The translations under genes and the position numbers were made by a program. The notes beneath the pieces were generated by a model that saw only the letters and a program-made list of their open reading frames with translations, did not search any database and was not told the origin of the DNA. 64,000 bases of DNA, taken from NCBI RefSeq assembly GCF_000347635.1, contig NC_020514.1, forward strand, positions 3,906,001-3,970,000, read 5' to 3'. This stretch comes from Paraglaciecola psychrophila 170. GTDB taxonomy: Bacteria; Pseudomonadota; Gammaproteobacteria; Enterobacterales; Alteromonadaceae. Positions 17,450 to 26,306 of this stretch are shown piece by piece. Position 1 is the first letter of the stretch; each line of letters starts with the position of its first letter.

Positions 17450-19936
17450 ATGATGAAATTGAGTCGCTCGATTAAGTTAGCCCTCTTTGGCGGTGCATTT
17501 ACCTATCTTATGCCGCTTGATGTTTTATCACAGCAAGCACAGGTAAATATCGCTATTCAACCTCTTGGCCAAGCTTTGAATCAACTTTCTGAGCAAACGG
17601 GTACAGTGATTATTGCCCCTAGCCGCCTTGTTGGCGATAAACAAGCGGTTGCCACCACCGGAAAATTATCGGTTATAAAAGCCGTAGAACAGTTAATTAA
17701 AGGCAGCGGACTAAAAGCACACAAAGAACCAAGTGGTGCCATTGTTATCAAAAAAGCAGATACCGTTTCGTCAAGTATAAAACCAGTATCAGGTTATCAG
17801 GCGCCTTTGGATGAAGTCGTGGTGACCGGGTTAAAGCGAGAAAGCAGCTTACAAGATACGCCTGTGGCAATCACTGTATTAGGCGGTAATGAATTAAAAG
17901 CTTTAGGCGTAACTGACTTTACAGACTTAATCGGTAACCTATCTGGAATTTCAATTAATTCTGCCTATGGTGGTCCTGAAAATAGTTTTATTACTATTCG
18001 TGGCATTGGTGGAGCAGATGACTACAAACCCAATGGCAATCCTTCCGTTGCATTACACGTTAATGGTATTTACCAAACATCGAACGCTTATCTGAGCATG
18101 CCACTTTTTGATTTAGAACGCATCGAAGTGTTAAAGGGCCCACAAGGTACCTTATATGGCCGCAACACCACTGCAGGTACAATTAACGCCATCACGCATG
18201 CTCCTGGCGACAGCTTAAACGGCTATGCCGATATCGAATACGGGTCTTACGACTTTGTTTCTGGTAGCGCTGCGGTTGGCGGTCCGGTATCAGATGATTT
18301 AGGTATTCGCGTAGCGGTGTTGATGAAACAAGGTGGCGGTTTTATGGATGGTGCGGGTGCAGGCAGTTTTGCAGGGTTTGTCCCCGAAGGCGCTGAAGGT
18401 ATTGTGCCGCCTGTAGCCGATCCAGGCAGGCGTGAAGGCTTTGGTGACGCCGACTTATTCGCTTTTCGTGGCACCGGTGTATACGACTTTGATGATGTGA
18501 CTTCACTGACTTTACATTATTTTGTCAGCCAGAATCGAGGCGATACGCGGCAATATGATCGTGTAACTTTCGAAGATGACAACCCTTCACGTAACGCAGG
18601 TGAAAACAGTGACCCTTACGAATTTTATGCCAGTGAATATTACTCCCACGAAATTGATGTGAGTGGATTTTCCGGTGATTTTAGTCGCCAATTAAATGTC
18701 AATTTAAATATGGATATTTTGTTCGCCTTACAAAGTAGTGAGCGCAATGTCAGTGGCAATGGTGACGGTACCTCATTCCCGCGCTTTCAATACAACTTTG
18801 ACGATAAGCTTGACCAGACGTCATTAGAAATTCGTTTAAGTGATACAACAGGCGGTGAATTTGACTGGATAGCTGGCGCTTTTATGATTAACGATTCAGT
18901 TGATTTTACCAGCAACTGGACCAGCTATGCAGTGTTGTCTCAATACAGCTCACCTTACAATCAACGACGTAACAGTGTGGCGACTTTTGCTAATGTTGAT
19001 TGGAATATTTCTAACGATTTGATCATTGCAGCTGGTCTGCGTTACACCAAAGATACCGCCAAGTTTCGTGGCGAAAACATTGACTCCGATCCATGGGGAT
19101 TATCGGTATTCGAAACAACCTTCAAAACAAAGGCAAATTTCTCATGGGATCGAGAGTTCGATGACAGTGATTTATCGGGTAAGTTAGCGCTTCAATACTT
19201 TGTAAACGATAACCTCAACGTATTTACATCCGTTAGCACCGCTTATCGTGGTGGTGGCTTTGACGGTACCTCCATTTTTTCTGAAGAAGAAACACAACCT
19301 TTTGAATCAGAACAAGTGCTGGCTTATGAAGCAGGCGCACGTTTTGTTACCGATAACATTAACCTAACCTTTGACTTGTTCGCTTATGATTTTGAAGAGC
19401 TACAGGCCACGGCTCGCTTATCTAACGACACTAACGGTAGAACGAATGTAGGCGAGGCAACTGTGCGCGGCGCTGAGGCATCACTTGCGCTGACGTTATA
19501 TGAAACAAACAATCACAAAGTCACCTTTAATACCGCTGGCACCTATTTAGACACTGAAATAACCGAATTCAGTTCCAATCGTGTAAATGATGTGACAAAC
19601 ACCATTGGCGACCCACTACCTGGCTCACCAGAATGGAGTCAAACAGCAGTGCTGAACTATCAAACATCACTGGCAAACAACGCGCAGTTAAATGCCCGTG
19701 TTAATTACAGTTACCACGGTGAAGAATCAAATCGACTCAACGCTGGGGAAGGTAACACCGCACCCTCTTATAGTTTACTTGGTGTGCGGGTAGATTTAAC
19801 GTTAGCCAGCGGCCTAAATATATATGCCTATGGACGTAATATTACTGACCAAGTCTATTTCCTTGAACTCAACGGTGGCTCGCGTTTAGTCGGCGCACCT
19901 GCCACTTACGGTGCTGGTGTTAGTTATGCGTTTTAA
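17450..19936 (+). CDS. TonB-dependent receptor with STN signalling domain
   Basis: An 828-residue outer-membrane transducer. It has a signal peptide (about 1-28), then an STN/secretin-like N-domain (about 30-105: VNIAIQPLGQALNQLSEQTGTVIIAPSRLV) that in this class contacts the FecR-type protein. A TonB box (DEVVVTG), a plug (about 125-240, with KGPQGTLYGRNTTAGTINAIT) and a barrel ending in aromatic phenylalanine follow. Position directly behind ECF sigma and FecR genes makes it the sensor of that system. Such receptors classically take ferric siderophores, but here a purple-acid-phosphatase-like gene follows, so a phosphorus-containing ligand is conceivable. The 145-base gap upstream probably holds a promoter for the ECF factor. 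Confidence 0.88.
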   Translation: MMKLSRSIKLALFGGAFTYLMPLDVLSQQAQVNIAIQPLGQALNQLSEQTGTVIIAPSRLVGDKQAVATTGKLSVIKAVEQLIKGSGLKAHKEPSGAIVIKKADTVSSSIKPVSGYQAPLDEVVVTGLKRESSLQDTPVAITVLGGNELKALGVTDFTDLIGNLSGISINSAYGGPENSFITIRGIGGADDYKPNGNPSVALHVNGIYQTSNAYLSMPLFDLERIEVLKGPQGTLYGRNTTAGTINAITHAPGDSLNGYADIEYGSYDFVSGSAAVGGPVSDDLGIRVAVLMKQGGGFMDGAGAGSFAGFVPEGAEGIVPPVADPGRREGFGDADLFAFRGTGVYDFDDVTSLTLHYFVSQNRGDTRQYDRVTFEDDNPSRNAGENSDPYEFYASEYYSHEIDVSGFSGDFSRQLNVNLNMDILFALQSSERNVSGNGDGTSFPRFQYNFDDKLDQTSLEIRLSDTTGGEFDWIAGAFMINDSVDFTSNWTSYAVLSQYSSPYNQRRNSVATFANVDWNISNDLIIAAGLRYTKDTAKFRGENIDSDPWGLSVFETTFKTKANFSWDREFDDSDLSGKLALQYFVNDNLNVFTSVSTAYRGGGFDGTSIFSEEETQPFESEQVLAYEAGARFVTDNINLTFDLFAYDFEELQATARLSNDTNGRTNVGEATVRGAEASLALTLYETNNHKVTFNTAGTYLDTEITEFSSNRVNDVTNTIGDPLPGSPEWSQTAVLNYQTSLANNAQLNARVNYSYHGEESNRLNAGEGNTAPSYSLLGVRVDLTLASGLNIYAYGRNITDQVYFLELNGGSRLVGAPATYGAGVSYAF

Positions 19937-20000
19937 ATGACAGTATTAATGGCTGGGTTACTCGGTATGTGGAACTAAAACAGGGCTGATTTAACAAACC

Positions 20001-20031
20001 CAACACATCACAGATATTCTGTGATGTGTTG
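20001..20031 (+). terminator. Strong hairpin after the TonB receptor gene
   Basis: A perfect 14-bp inverted repeat (left arm CAACACATCACAGA, right arm TCTGTGATGTGTTG) closes a 3-base loop, 65 bases after the receptor stop codon. The T run behind it is weak, so termination may be partial or the element may stabilise the receptor mRNA end. Confidence 0.6.
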
Positions 20032-20052
20032 CTATTCACATTTTATACACTC

Positions 20053-20144
20053 TTTATTAAATGCATATTTATTAAATGCATATTTATTAAATGCATATTT
20101 ATTAAACCCATATTTTATTAAACCCATATTTTATTAAACCCTTA
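20053..20144. repeat. Tandem array of six 15-16 bp repeats
   Basis: Three identical 15-bp units (TTTATTAAATGCATA) start at 20053, 20068 and 20083. They are followed by a variant unit at 20098 (TTTATTAAACCCATA) and two 16-bp units at 20113 and 20129 with one extra T. The array ends 22 bases before the start codon of the phosphatase gene, so it lies in its promoter or leader. The units are pure enough for copy-number change by slippage. Confidence 0.92.
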
Positions 20145-20165
20145 GTTAACTATTTAGGAAAAACC

Positions 20166-21590
20166 ATGAAGCTAATCTGGATATCCTCGCTTTGTATCAC
20201 TCTGACATTATGGGTTGTACCCATTCATGCTCAGTCAACGCAGGCCAAAATCAGTAAAGCTAAAACGCCTTACACAACGGCATCATCTTGGCCTGATCGT
20301 ATAATAGTGACGCCTACTGAGTTTCCCGCCACCAGCTTTTCAGTTACCTGGCGCACAGACCAAACTGTAAAGTCACCGCAACTACAAATTGTCAAAGCCA
20401 GTCCTGATGCACGCTTTGATATACGGGCTAAATCACTGACAGCAACAACACAAGCGACGTCATTGAGTCATGGAGAAAATTCACAAGGTACATTTAGTTA
20501 CCCTGCAAACGCTCAACTTTCTATGGTTAATTACCACCAGATAACCATAAACGATTTGCAACCCGACACATTTTATAACTACCGAGTAAGCGGCGCGACT
20601 GAACATTGGACATCTTGGCGGCAAATAAAAACGGCACCGCTACAGCAAAGTAGTGACGTTGAATTTTTATATTTTGGCGATGCACAAAACGGTATTTATT
20701 CTCACTGGCCGATGATATTACGCAGAGCATGGCAACAAGCACCCAAAGCTGAATTTGCAATCTATGCAGGCGACTTAGTTAACGAAGGAGCGAACGATCA
20801 TCAGTGGTCAAACTGGCTTAACTCAGACCCGCTTATTTTTAGTATGATCTCTGCAGTGTTAGTGGCTGGTAACCATGAATACGACTGGCAAGTACAACAT
20901 AACAGTAAAAAGATTTGGGCCCTTTCGACCCTATGGCAAGATCAGTTTGCGCTGCCACTCGCCCCCACTTTGCCCCCGGAACTACAGGAGACGGTATATG
21001 TTACTCGTTACCCAGATATTGATATTTTCGTACTTAATTCTGAAGCATTAGGTGACGTAACTTTATTAGATGCCCAAGCTCAGTGGCTTGACCATAAACT
21101 GCAAAATAGTACAGCAAAATGGCGAATTGTGAGCATGCATCATCCAGTATTTTCATCATGCGGAATGCCACTAGATACTCCCGGTCAGGACGAACCTGAT
21201 GTTCGTGCCGCTTTTTTACCCGTATTTTTAAAGCATAATGTTGACCTAATATTACAGGGGCACGATCATACTTACTCTCGCGGCAGCATAGGCACTGCAG
21301 ATGATATAAACAAAATTGCTGGACCAAACGAGCCTAAAAAAGTTAGGTCAGTATTTTTGACCACAGTAGCAAGTCCTAAAACATATCCTCAAAAGCCTAA
21401 CCGTTGGCAAGAATACCGTCATTATGGTGTGAAGCTTGAACGCATAGGTGAAAACACACCGACCTACCAAATCATTAAAAAGACAGGTAATCAGCTTAAA
21501 TATCAGTCTTTTACCTCAGATGGTAAATTGTACGATGGTTTTATCTTAGAAAAAACAAAAAGGGACAAAACACCTTACAAGTTCAGGTAG
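20166..21590 (+). CDS. Purple acid phosphatase-like metallophosphoesterase, secreted
   Basis: A 474-residue exported enzyme. Residues 1-22 are a signal peptide. About 40-150 form a fibronectin-III-like N-domain (WPDRIIVTPTEFPATSFSVTWRTD, then DLQPDTFYNYRVSG), as in purple acid phosphatases. The catalytic domain shows the metal ligands in order: YFGDAQ, YAGDLVNEG, AGNHEYDW, SMHHPVFS and LQGHDHTYSRG. The family hydrolyses phosphomonoesters, some members phytate. The residue set is complete, so activity is expected. It lies downstream of the sigma/anti-sigma/receptor unit, but a hairpin and a tandem repeat array separate them, so it may have its own promoter. Confidence 0.88.
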   Translation: MKLIWISSLCITLTLWVVPIHAQSTQAKISKAKTPYTTASSWPDRIIVTPTEFPATSFSVTWRTDQTVKSPQLQIVKASPDARFDIRAKSLTATTQATSLSHGENSQGTFSYPANAQLSMVNYHQITINDLQPDTFYNYRVSGATEHWTSWRQIKTAPLQQSSDVEFLYFGDAQNGIYSHWPMILRRAWQQAPKAEFAIYAGDLVNEGANDHQWSNWLNSDPLIFSMISAVLVAGNHEYDWQVQHNSKKIWALSTLWQDQFALPLAPTLPPELQETVYVTRYPDIDIFVLNSEALGDVTLLDAQAQWLDHKLQNSTAKWRIVSMHHPVFSSCGMPLDTPGQDEPDVRAAFLPVFLKHNVDLILQGHDHTYSRGSIGTADDINKIAGPNEPKKVRSVFLTTVASPKTYPQKPNRWQEYRHYGVKLERIGENTPTYQIIKKTGNQLKYQSFTSDGKLYDGFILEKTKRDKTPYKFR

Positions 21591-21924
21591 GTCTGCCTTT
21601 ACAACGCACTTTTGCTAACACTGGCCCTTACAAGAGCCACCATGACTTAGCGGAATAACGCACTAAAAATATCGACAAAAGAAAGTCACGTACTTTATTC
21701 ATAAAGCTTATAAAGAGCAGATATCTGACTGATACACAGTCCACAATAAGCAAGCTAGTATTGTCACTCACTGTGAATATTGTCAAAAATTGCAGTGGGT
21801 TTACTGTCAACTCGGGCATCGCACTTAATCTGCGTTACCGACTGTTATGTTCAATGACTCCGTCATGCATTATCTTTGTTACGACTCCAATTAATAGTGT
21901 CATTTAAAAAGCAGGGTATTCCAA
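21591..21924. other. Intergenic spacer, convergent gene ends
   Basis: About 330 bases between the phosphatase and the oppositely oriented metR. A minus-strand open frame of 63 codons (21628-21819) has no convincing ribosome binding site or family resemblance. I see no other feature. Confidence 0.5.
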
Positions 21925-22830
21925 TCAAGTGTTCGTTAAAAAGTCAGTGTCATTATCTTGCGCCATTTGGATAAACTGATTTAAGTATGTGGGACGTTGT
22001 TCATTTTTTCTAAAACCGAGGTGAATTGTTTTGTAAATTCCTTTTTTACCCAAGCTCACTGGGCAAATATCTAATGTACCTTGGTAGCTTTCAACTAACC
22101 ATTTGGGTAATGCAGAAAACCCCCTGCCCGCTGCGACCATTTGTAACAGGATTTCTGTGGTTTCTATTTGCACATGCTTTTTAATGGCTATGCCAGCAGG
22201 GTGACAAAACTGACTGAATATATCCAATCGAGAAGGCTCAACAGGGTAGGTAATGATCACTTCATTGCTCAAGTCAAACGGCTCTACCCAAGGTTTACTT
22301 GCTAAAGAGTGCGTTTTTGGCACCACCAATACATGTTCGTAGTCGAATACGGGGACATATTCCAAGGCGAGGCTATATAACGGGTCCGGCGTGACTAACA
22401 TATCAATATCATACCCTAGCAATGCTCCCATACCGCCAAATTGAAAGCGTTGCCTGACATCTAAGTCCACATCTGGGAATTGCTTTAAAAACGGGCCAAC
22501 AATATTTAGTAGCCATTGATAACAAGGATGACATTCCATGCCAATTCTCAAACTGCCTTGTCCTCCTCCAGCAATGTTCCTAATAATTTGTTCACTGTGT
22601 TCAAATTGAGGTAACAACCGTTGTGCCAAATTGAGCAAGGTATGACCCGCTTGAGTCAGGCGCAGGCGTCGCCCTTCTTTTATCCACAGCGGTGTCCCAA
22701 AATAATTTTCGAGCTTTTTAATAGCATGACTCAGTGCCGATTGTGACAAACATAATTGTTCAGCGGCTTCGGTTAAGGTGCCTAACTGATGTACCGTACG
22801 AATAATCATTAAGTGGGAACGCTCTAACAT
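21925..22830 (-). CDS. metR: LysR-type regulator MetR
   Basis: A 301-residue LysR-family activator. The winged helix-turn-helix is at about 5-62 (LTEAAEQLCLSQSALSHAIKKLENYFGTPLW) and the effector domain spans 88-290. Segments aligned from memory with E. coli MetR are strikingly similar: IGMECHPCYQWL, FDYEHVLVV, YPVEPSRLD and LLQMVAAGRGFSALPKWLVES. MetR uses homocysteine as co-effector and activates methionine genes such as metE. A perfect MetR operator lies just upstream. No metE or other met gene is visible beside it; an insertion sequence occupies the divergent side. Confidence 0.85.
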   Translation of the reverse strand: MLERSHLMIIRTVHQLGTLTEAAEQLCLSQSALSHAIKKLENYFGTPLWIKEGRRLRLTQAGHTLLNLAQRLLPQFEHSEQIIRNIAGGGQGSLRIGMECHPCYQWLLNIVGPFLKQFPDVDLDVRQRFQFGGMGALLGYDIDMLVTPDPLYSLALEYVPVFDYEHVLVVPKTHSLASKPWVEPFDLSNEVIITYPVEPSRLDIFSQFCHPAGIAIKKHVQIETTEILLQMVAAGRGFSALPKWLVESYQGTLDICPVSLGKKGIYKTIHLGFRKNEQRPTYLNQFIQMAQDNDTDFLTNT

Positions 22831-22874
22831 AGGATAAATTGCTTCTTAATTAAGATAGAATAAACATTATTACA

Positions 22875-22887
22875 TGAATAAAATTCA
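22875..22887. promoter_or_regulatory. MetR operator
   Basis: TGAATAAAATTCA fits the MetR consensus TGAA-N5-TTCA exactly and lies 45 bases upstream of the metR start codon, in a position for autoregulation. Confidence 0.7.
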
Positions 22888-23011
22888 TAGTAGATTGAAA
22901 ATACACCATTATTTTGATTAATAAAACTCGCTATTTTTGTTGTCATTCCTATTTACAACCGATGTTTATTATTTGGTGCTTTGCCACTGCTTTAGAGTTT
23001 ATTCACTATCA

Positions 23012-23019
23012 ATAAATTA
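23012..23019. repeat. Left 8-bp target-site duplication of the IS element
   Basis: ATAAATTA immediately precedes the left end of the insertion sequence and is repeated at 23995-24002 beyond the right end. Eight base pairs is the usual duplication length for the IS1595 family. Confidence 0.85.
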
Positions 23020-23994
23020 CATGCCTATACGCCTGGCTCAGGTCGATTTTACAGGTAAGTGAATTATTGCTAAGTTTAACAATCGGTTAGGTATTTGTTT
23101 TTCGATAAATCGACGATTGAACCGATAACAGAACTCATCAAAGTATTCTTGTAGGTATTTTCCGGTTACACCATGAAACGTACCTAACAAAAACGTTTTT
23201 AAATTTCCGATGGCTATATGTACCCACGGTAACCATTCATCAACTAAATAACCCGGGGTTACTCTTGCCTCATAGTTTTCTGTTTGACCTATAATATTCA
23301 ATGCCGGCAATGCATCAGAATGAACTTGTTGGCCTTGTTTCAAGTGTTTCTTGACGAATTCATTCACGCTAAAATGACAAATGCTATCGACCACTGCCAT
23401 TGCGATAAATCCTGCTTTTTTATCCTTACTTTCACAGGCTATCAGCACATTCTTTTTTCCTGCTGCTCCGCGTCCTCGTTTGCCTTTTTGTCTACCGCCA
23501 ACCAGAGCGTCGTCTAGCTCTATTGTGCCACTTAATTGATATAAACTATCTCTATGCCCCATAGCCGTTTTAAGTTTCTTTAAAATCAGCCTCGCGGTTC
23601 GCCAATTGACTTCTATTAATTTACTGAGTCTCAGTGCTGAGATACTTCCCTTATCAGAGCCAAAGAGAATAGATAGCCCAAAACCACTGGTTCAAAGTGA
23701 TTTTGCTGCCGTAAAAAAGTGTTCCTGACATGACTGAGGTCTGCTTTTTACATTGTGTACACTCGTATAAATGATGACTTGTAATTTCATAGCTATGGTT
23801 ATTGCCACAACCAGGGCAAATAAAGCCATTTGGCCATTTCATTTGTTGCAAGTATTTTAAGCAATCATCTTCTGTACTAAACTGTTTTTGCCAAGCTAAA
23901 AAGCTTGCTTCTGACATGTTCATGGTAATGGTTACCTATACAGGGTGTTTGTATATACAGTACAGTTCAGTCCTGAGTTATCTGCATAGGCATA
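23020..23994 (-). mobile_element. IS1595-family insertion sequence (975 bp)
   Basis: The element is bounded by imperfect inverted repeats at 23021-23042 and 23972-23993, both reading ATGCCTAT-N8-CTCAGG inward, and by 8-bp direct repeats. It contains one transposase gene with an IS1595-type zinc ribbon and DDE-type integrase domain, broken by a one-base frameshift. The transposase stop codon lies inside the left inverted repeat. Intact ends and duplications indicate recent insertion; the frameshift suggests it cannot move on its own, unless the shift is a sequencing error. Confidence 0.9.
23038..23923 (-). pseudogene. IS1595-family transposase, frameshifted
   Basis: The N-terminal frame (23923-23654) gives the zinc-ribbon part: CPGCGNNHSYEI and YECTQCKKQTSVMSGTLF, then stops after WAIYSLWL. 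The second frame gives FGSDKGSISALRLSKLIEVNWRTA, SGTIELDDALVGG, HSDALPAL and HVAIGNLK-like segments of the catalytic domain, to 23038. Removing one base of the doubled A at 23668-23669 (T on the coding strand) restores WAIYLFGSDKGSISALRLSK as in the family and a protein of about 294 residues, the usual length. Programmed frameshifting is not a known habit of this family, so I treat it as a pseudogene or a sequence error. Confidence 0.88.
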
Positions 23995-24002
23995 ATAAAT
24001 TA
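23995..24002. repeat. Right 8-bp target-site duplication of the IS element
   Basis: ATAAATTA, identical to the copy at 23012-23019, directly adjoins the right inverted repeat. Confidence 0.85.
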
Positions 24003-24396
24003 TATCTTTTCTTCAACAATTATAACTTTTATACCTATTATTTTTAAGTGAGGGTTTGTCGGTATGGTCGTCAGTGTTAATAGGGAATCTCTGCTAATAA
24101 TTGTTAAATAACCTAAAACTCTCAGTTTACAAAGCAACGACTCCTAGGCACATGCCTTTAAAATGTCAATTAAAAGCGACGGGGGAAAACAAAAAACAAG
24201 ATTTGTATTCAGGCGCTGTTCTCCATAACCCCTAACAAGTCTTTGTTTCTAAAGTGAAATACCACATAATTAAACGTATATTTACTAGACAATTAGTCCC
24301 TACAAGAATAAGTTAGTGTTTGAATATAAATTGCAAATTTGTATAACAAAGGATTGAAGATTTGATAGAAATACCCTCACAGAAACCTAACGCAAA
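24003..24396. other. Intergenic spacer right of the IS element
   Basis: About 390 bases with no supportable gene, except that the true start of the next gene may lie within it (TTG at 24362). No operator or terminator is obvious. Confidence 0.45.
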
Positions 24397-26006
24397 ATGG
24401 AAGTTCTAATAATAGATGGTCAGGCTTTGGTGCATAGTGTTGTTAGAGGTGCTTTGCTTGATGCGGGTATTGAAAAGGTACAAAGCGCCCACAATGCCTA
24501 TTCAGCATTGAGGTTATGTCAGGTAACACGTTTCGACATGATATTGATCGCCTTTGACGTTAAAAGTGACAAAGATGGGTTTAATTTACTAGAAGAAATG
24601 AAGTTTAAGGGGTACATCACTAAAACTACTTGTGTGGTGTTTCTCAGTACAGATACCACCCAAGGTCTAGTCAATTGTGTAGTGGAAATGGAGCCCACTG
24701 ACTTTTGGGTCAAGCCACTGGATCGTTCTAAAGTCGAAAAACGTATTCATCAAATCATCACAATCGAAAAAAGTTTTATTCTTTGCGCTATTGTTTTGAC
24801 CAAGGCGAGTACCCAACTGTTATTTATTACTCAGAGCGCCAGTTACAATATGCCTCGTTGTCATTATATTATCCACAAATTAATCGACTGATTGGCAAAA
24901 GTTTATTTAATATTAAGGAATATTATGGAGCACAAGAGTTCTATGAAAAACTGGCTAAAAATTACTCTTACGCTTGGGTGCAGATGGGATTAGCATCGAC
25001 CTTACTCAAACAAAATAAAATAGATGAAGCAACTGAATTAACCGCTGTGCTTCTAAAAAGAGACGATACAAAATTTGCTACTTACGACCTACTGACCGAA
25101 TTTCATATCGATAATGAGGATTACCAACTAGGTTACGAAATCATTCAAGAGGCAACCAAATTAGCGCCCCGTAGTATTGAACGAAATAAAAAGTCATGGA
25201 ATTTAGCTAGGTTAAACCATGACAGAATGGGGCAATATTTAGCGACAATAAATATCGCAAAACATGTGAAAAACTCCATTCATGACACACCATATTTGCA
25301 ATTAAACGTTATCCGCTCTGGTTTAGAACTTGCGGCAACTTTATCTGAAATTGAATCAAATAAGTTGTTAATCAACACAGAAAAAACTCTGGTTCGATTA
25401 AAGCAGGACTTTGGTAACGCAACAGATTTGGGCGATCAGATCACTATTGTTGAAGTGAGACTTCTTAACTTGCGCAAGAATAAAAAGCAGGCAGAGCAAA
25501 TTATGCTGTCGCATACCCGCGCCAATGCCCTTAAAAATTTCGAAGACAATCTAGATAAGGTCAAAGCTTTTCATGAAGTTGGTTTGTGGGAGCAATCGAT
25601 GCTGCTACTTGAACAGATGAAAGGTGATATGGGGCATAACTATTTTACCGGTAAAGTACTGGCTGAATATCTAGAGCAGGAATCCAAAGAACGACAAGAC
25701 ATTCGTTACAGTCCAAAAGAATTAGGTGAGATGGCTTCATCACATTATAAAAACAAACGCTATAAACCTGCATACAATCTGCTGTGTCAAGCCTCACAGT
25801 TGTCACCTAACAATGCCAACGTTGCTATCAGCCTGTTAAAAGTAATCGCTGTATTAGCGGAGCTAGAGGGCTTAAACGAGGAAGAAACACAGTGTGTGGC
25901 AAACTGTTTGCAGGCTTTAAAGCAGATATCGTTATCTGAAGGACAACAGGCTAAACTAGAGGGTTGCACTAACAGATTGAATATCGTATCCGCTACTCCT
26001 AAGTAA
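24397..26006 (+). pseudogene. Response regulator with TPR-repeat output domain, frameshifted
   Basis: The N-terminal frame (24397-24891) is a receiver-like domain (EVLIIDGQALVHSVVRGALLDAGI, then DMILIAFDVKSDKDGFNLLEEMK, VVFLS, PTDFWVKPLD, the last with the conserved lysine). The second frame (24783-26006) carries TPR-like helices (INRLIGKSLFNIKEYYGAQEFYEKL, AWVQMGLASTLLKQNKIDEATEL, and MASSHYKNKRYKPAYNLLCQASQLSPNNA). One family found in Vibrio/Shewanella relatives has both on one chain of about 540 residues. An added base in the A6 run at 24767-24772 joins the frames as EKKFYSLRYCFDQGEY. A better start may be TTG 24362, with AAAGGA 8 bases upstream, but that needs a second missing A near 24393-24396. 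Output is probably protein-protein contact; the partner is unknown. Confidence 0.75.
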
Positions 26007-26306
26007 CATGTTGCCTGTAAGACTTCATTTGACCTTAATTTCACCGAGCTTTTAACCGCGTCTTTAAGCACGATAGTAGTCAAAGTTTCAACTCTAAGTG
26101 ACTAGTCCTCAATACATTAGCCAGTATAGGTATGAATTAAAATAGCAGTCCTATGGTTTGTAAATATGCTTATTAAAACACCTAAGCTATAAATCAAAGT
26201 TAGCGACGCTCACTACCCATTAGTTAAAAACCAAGATGCTAACTTTCATATCTAAGACATTTCCTTGTATCATTAGCTATGTTTTTTAGTCCAAAGCTGT
26301 TGAATT
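26007..26306. other. Intergenic spacer
   Basis: About 300 bases between the response regulator-TPR gene and the DUF6445-like gene. No gene, repeat or convincing terminator is visible. Confidence 0.45.

Noticed and set aside
19930..19955. CTGTCAT-like sequence on the minus strand at the end of the TonB receptor gene as a Pho box
   Set aside because: Second half-site is poor and it points back into the receptor coding region, where no gene start would use it.
20053..20144. CRISPR-like reading of the repeated 15-16 bp units
   Set aside because: The units are directly contiguous without unique spacers and there are no cas genes; it is a plain tandem repeat.
21628..21819. A 63-codon minus-strand open frame between the phosphatase and metR
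   Set aside because: No ribosome binding site, promoter or recognisable family; hydrophobic composition is expected by chance in AT-rich sequence.
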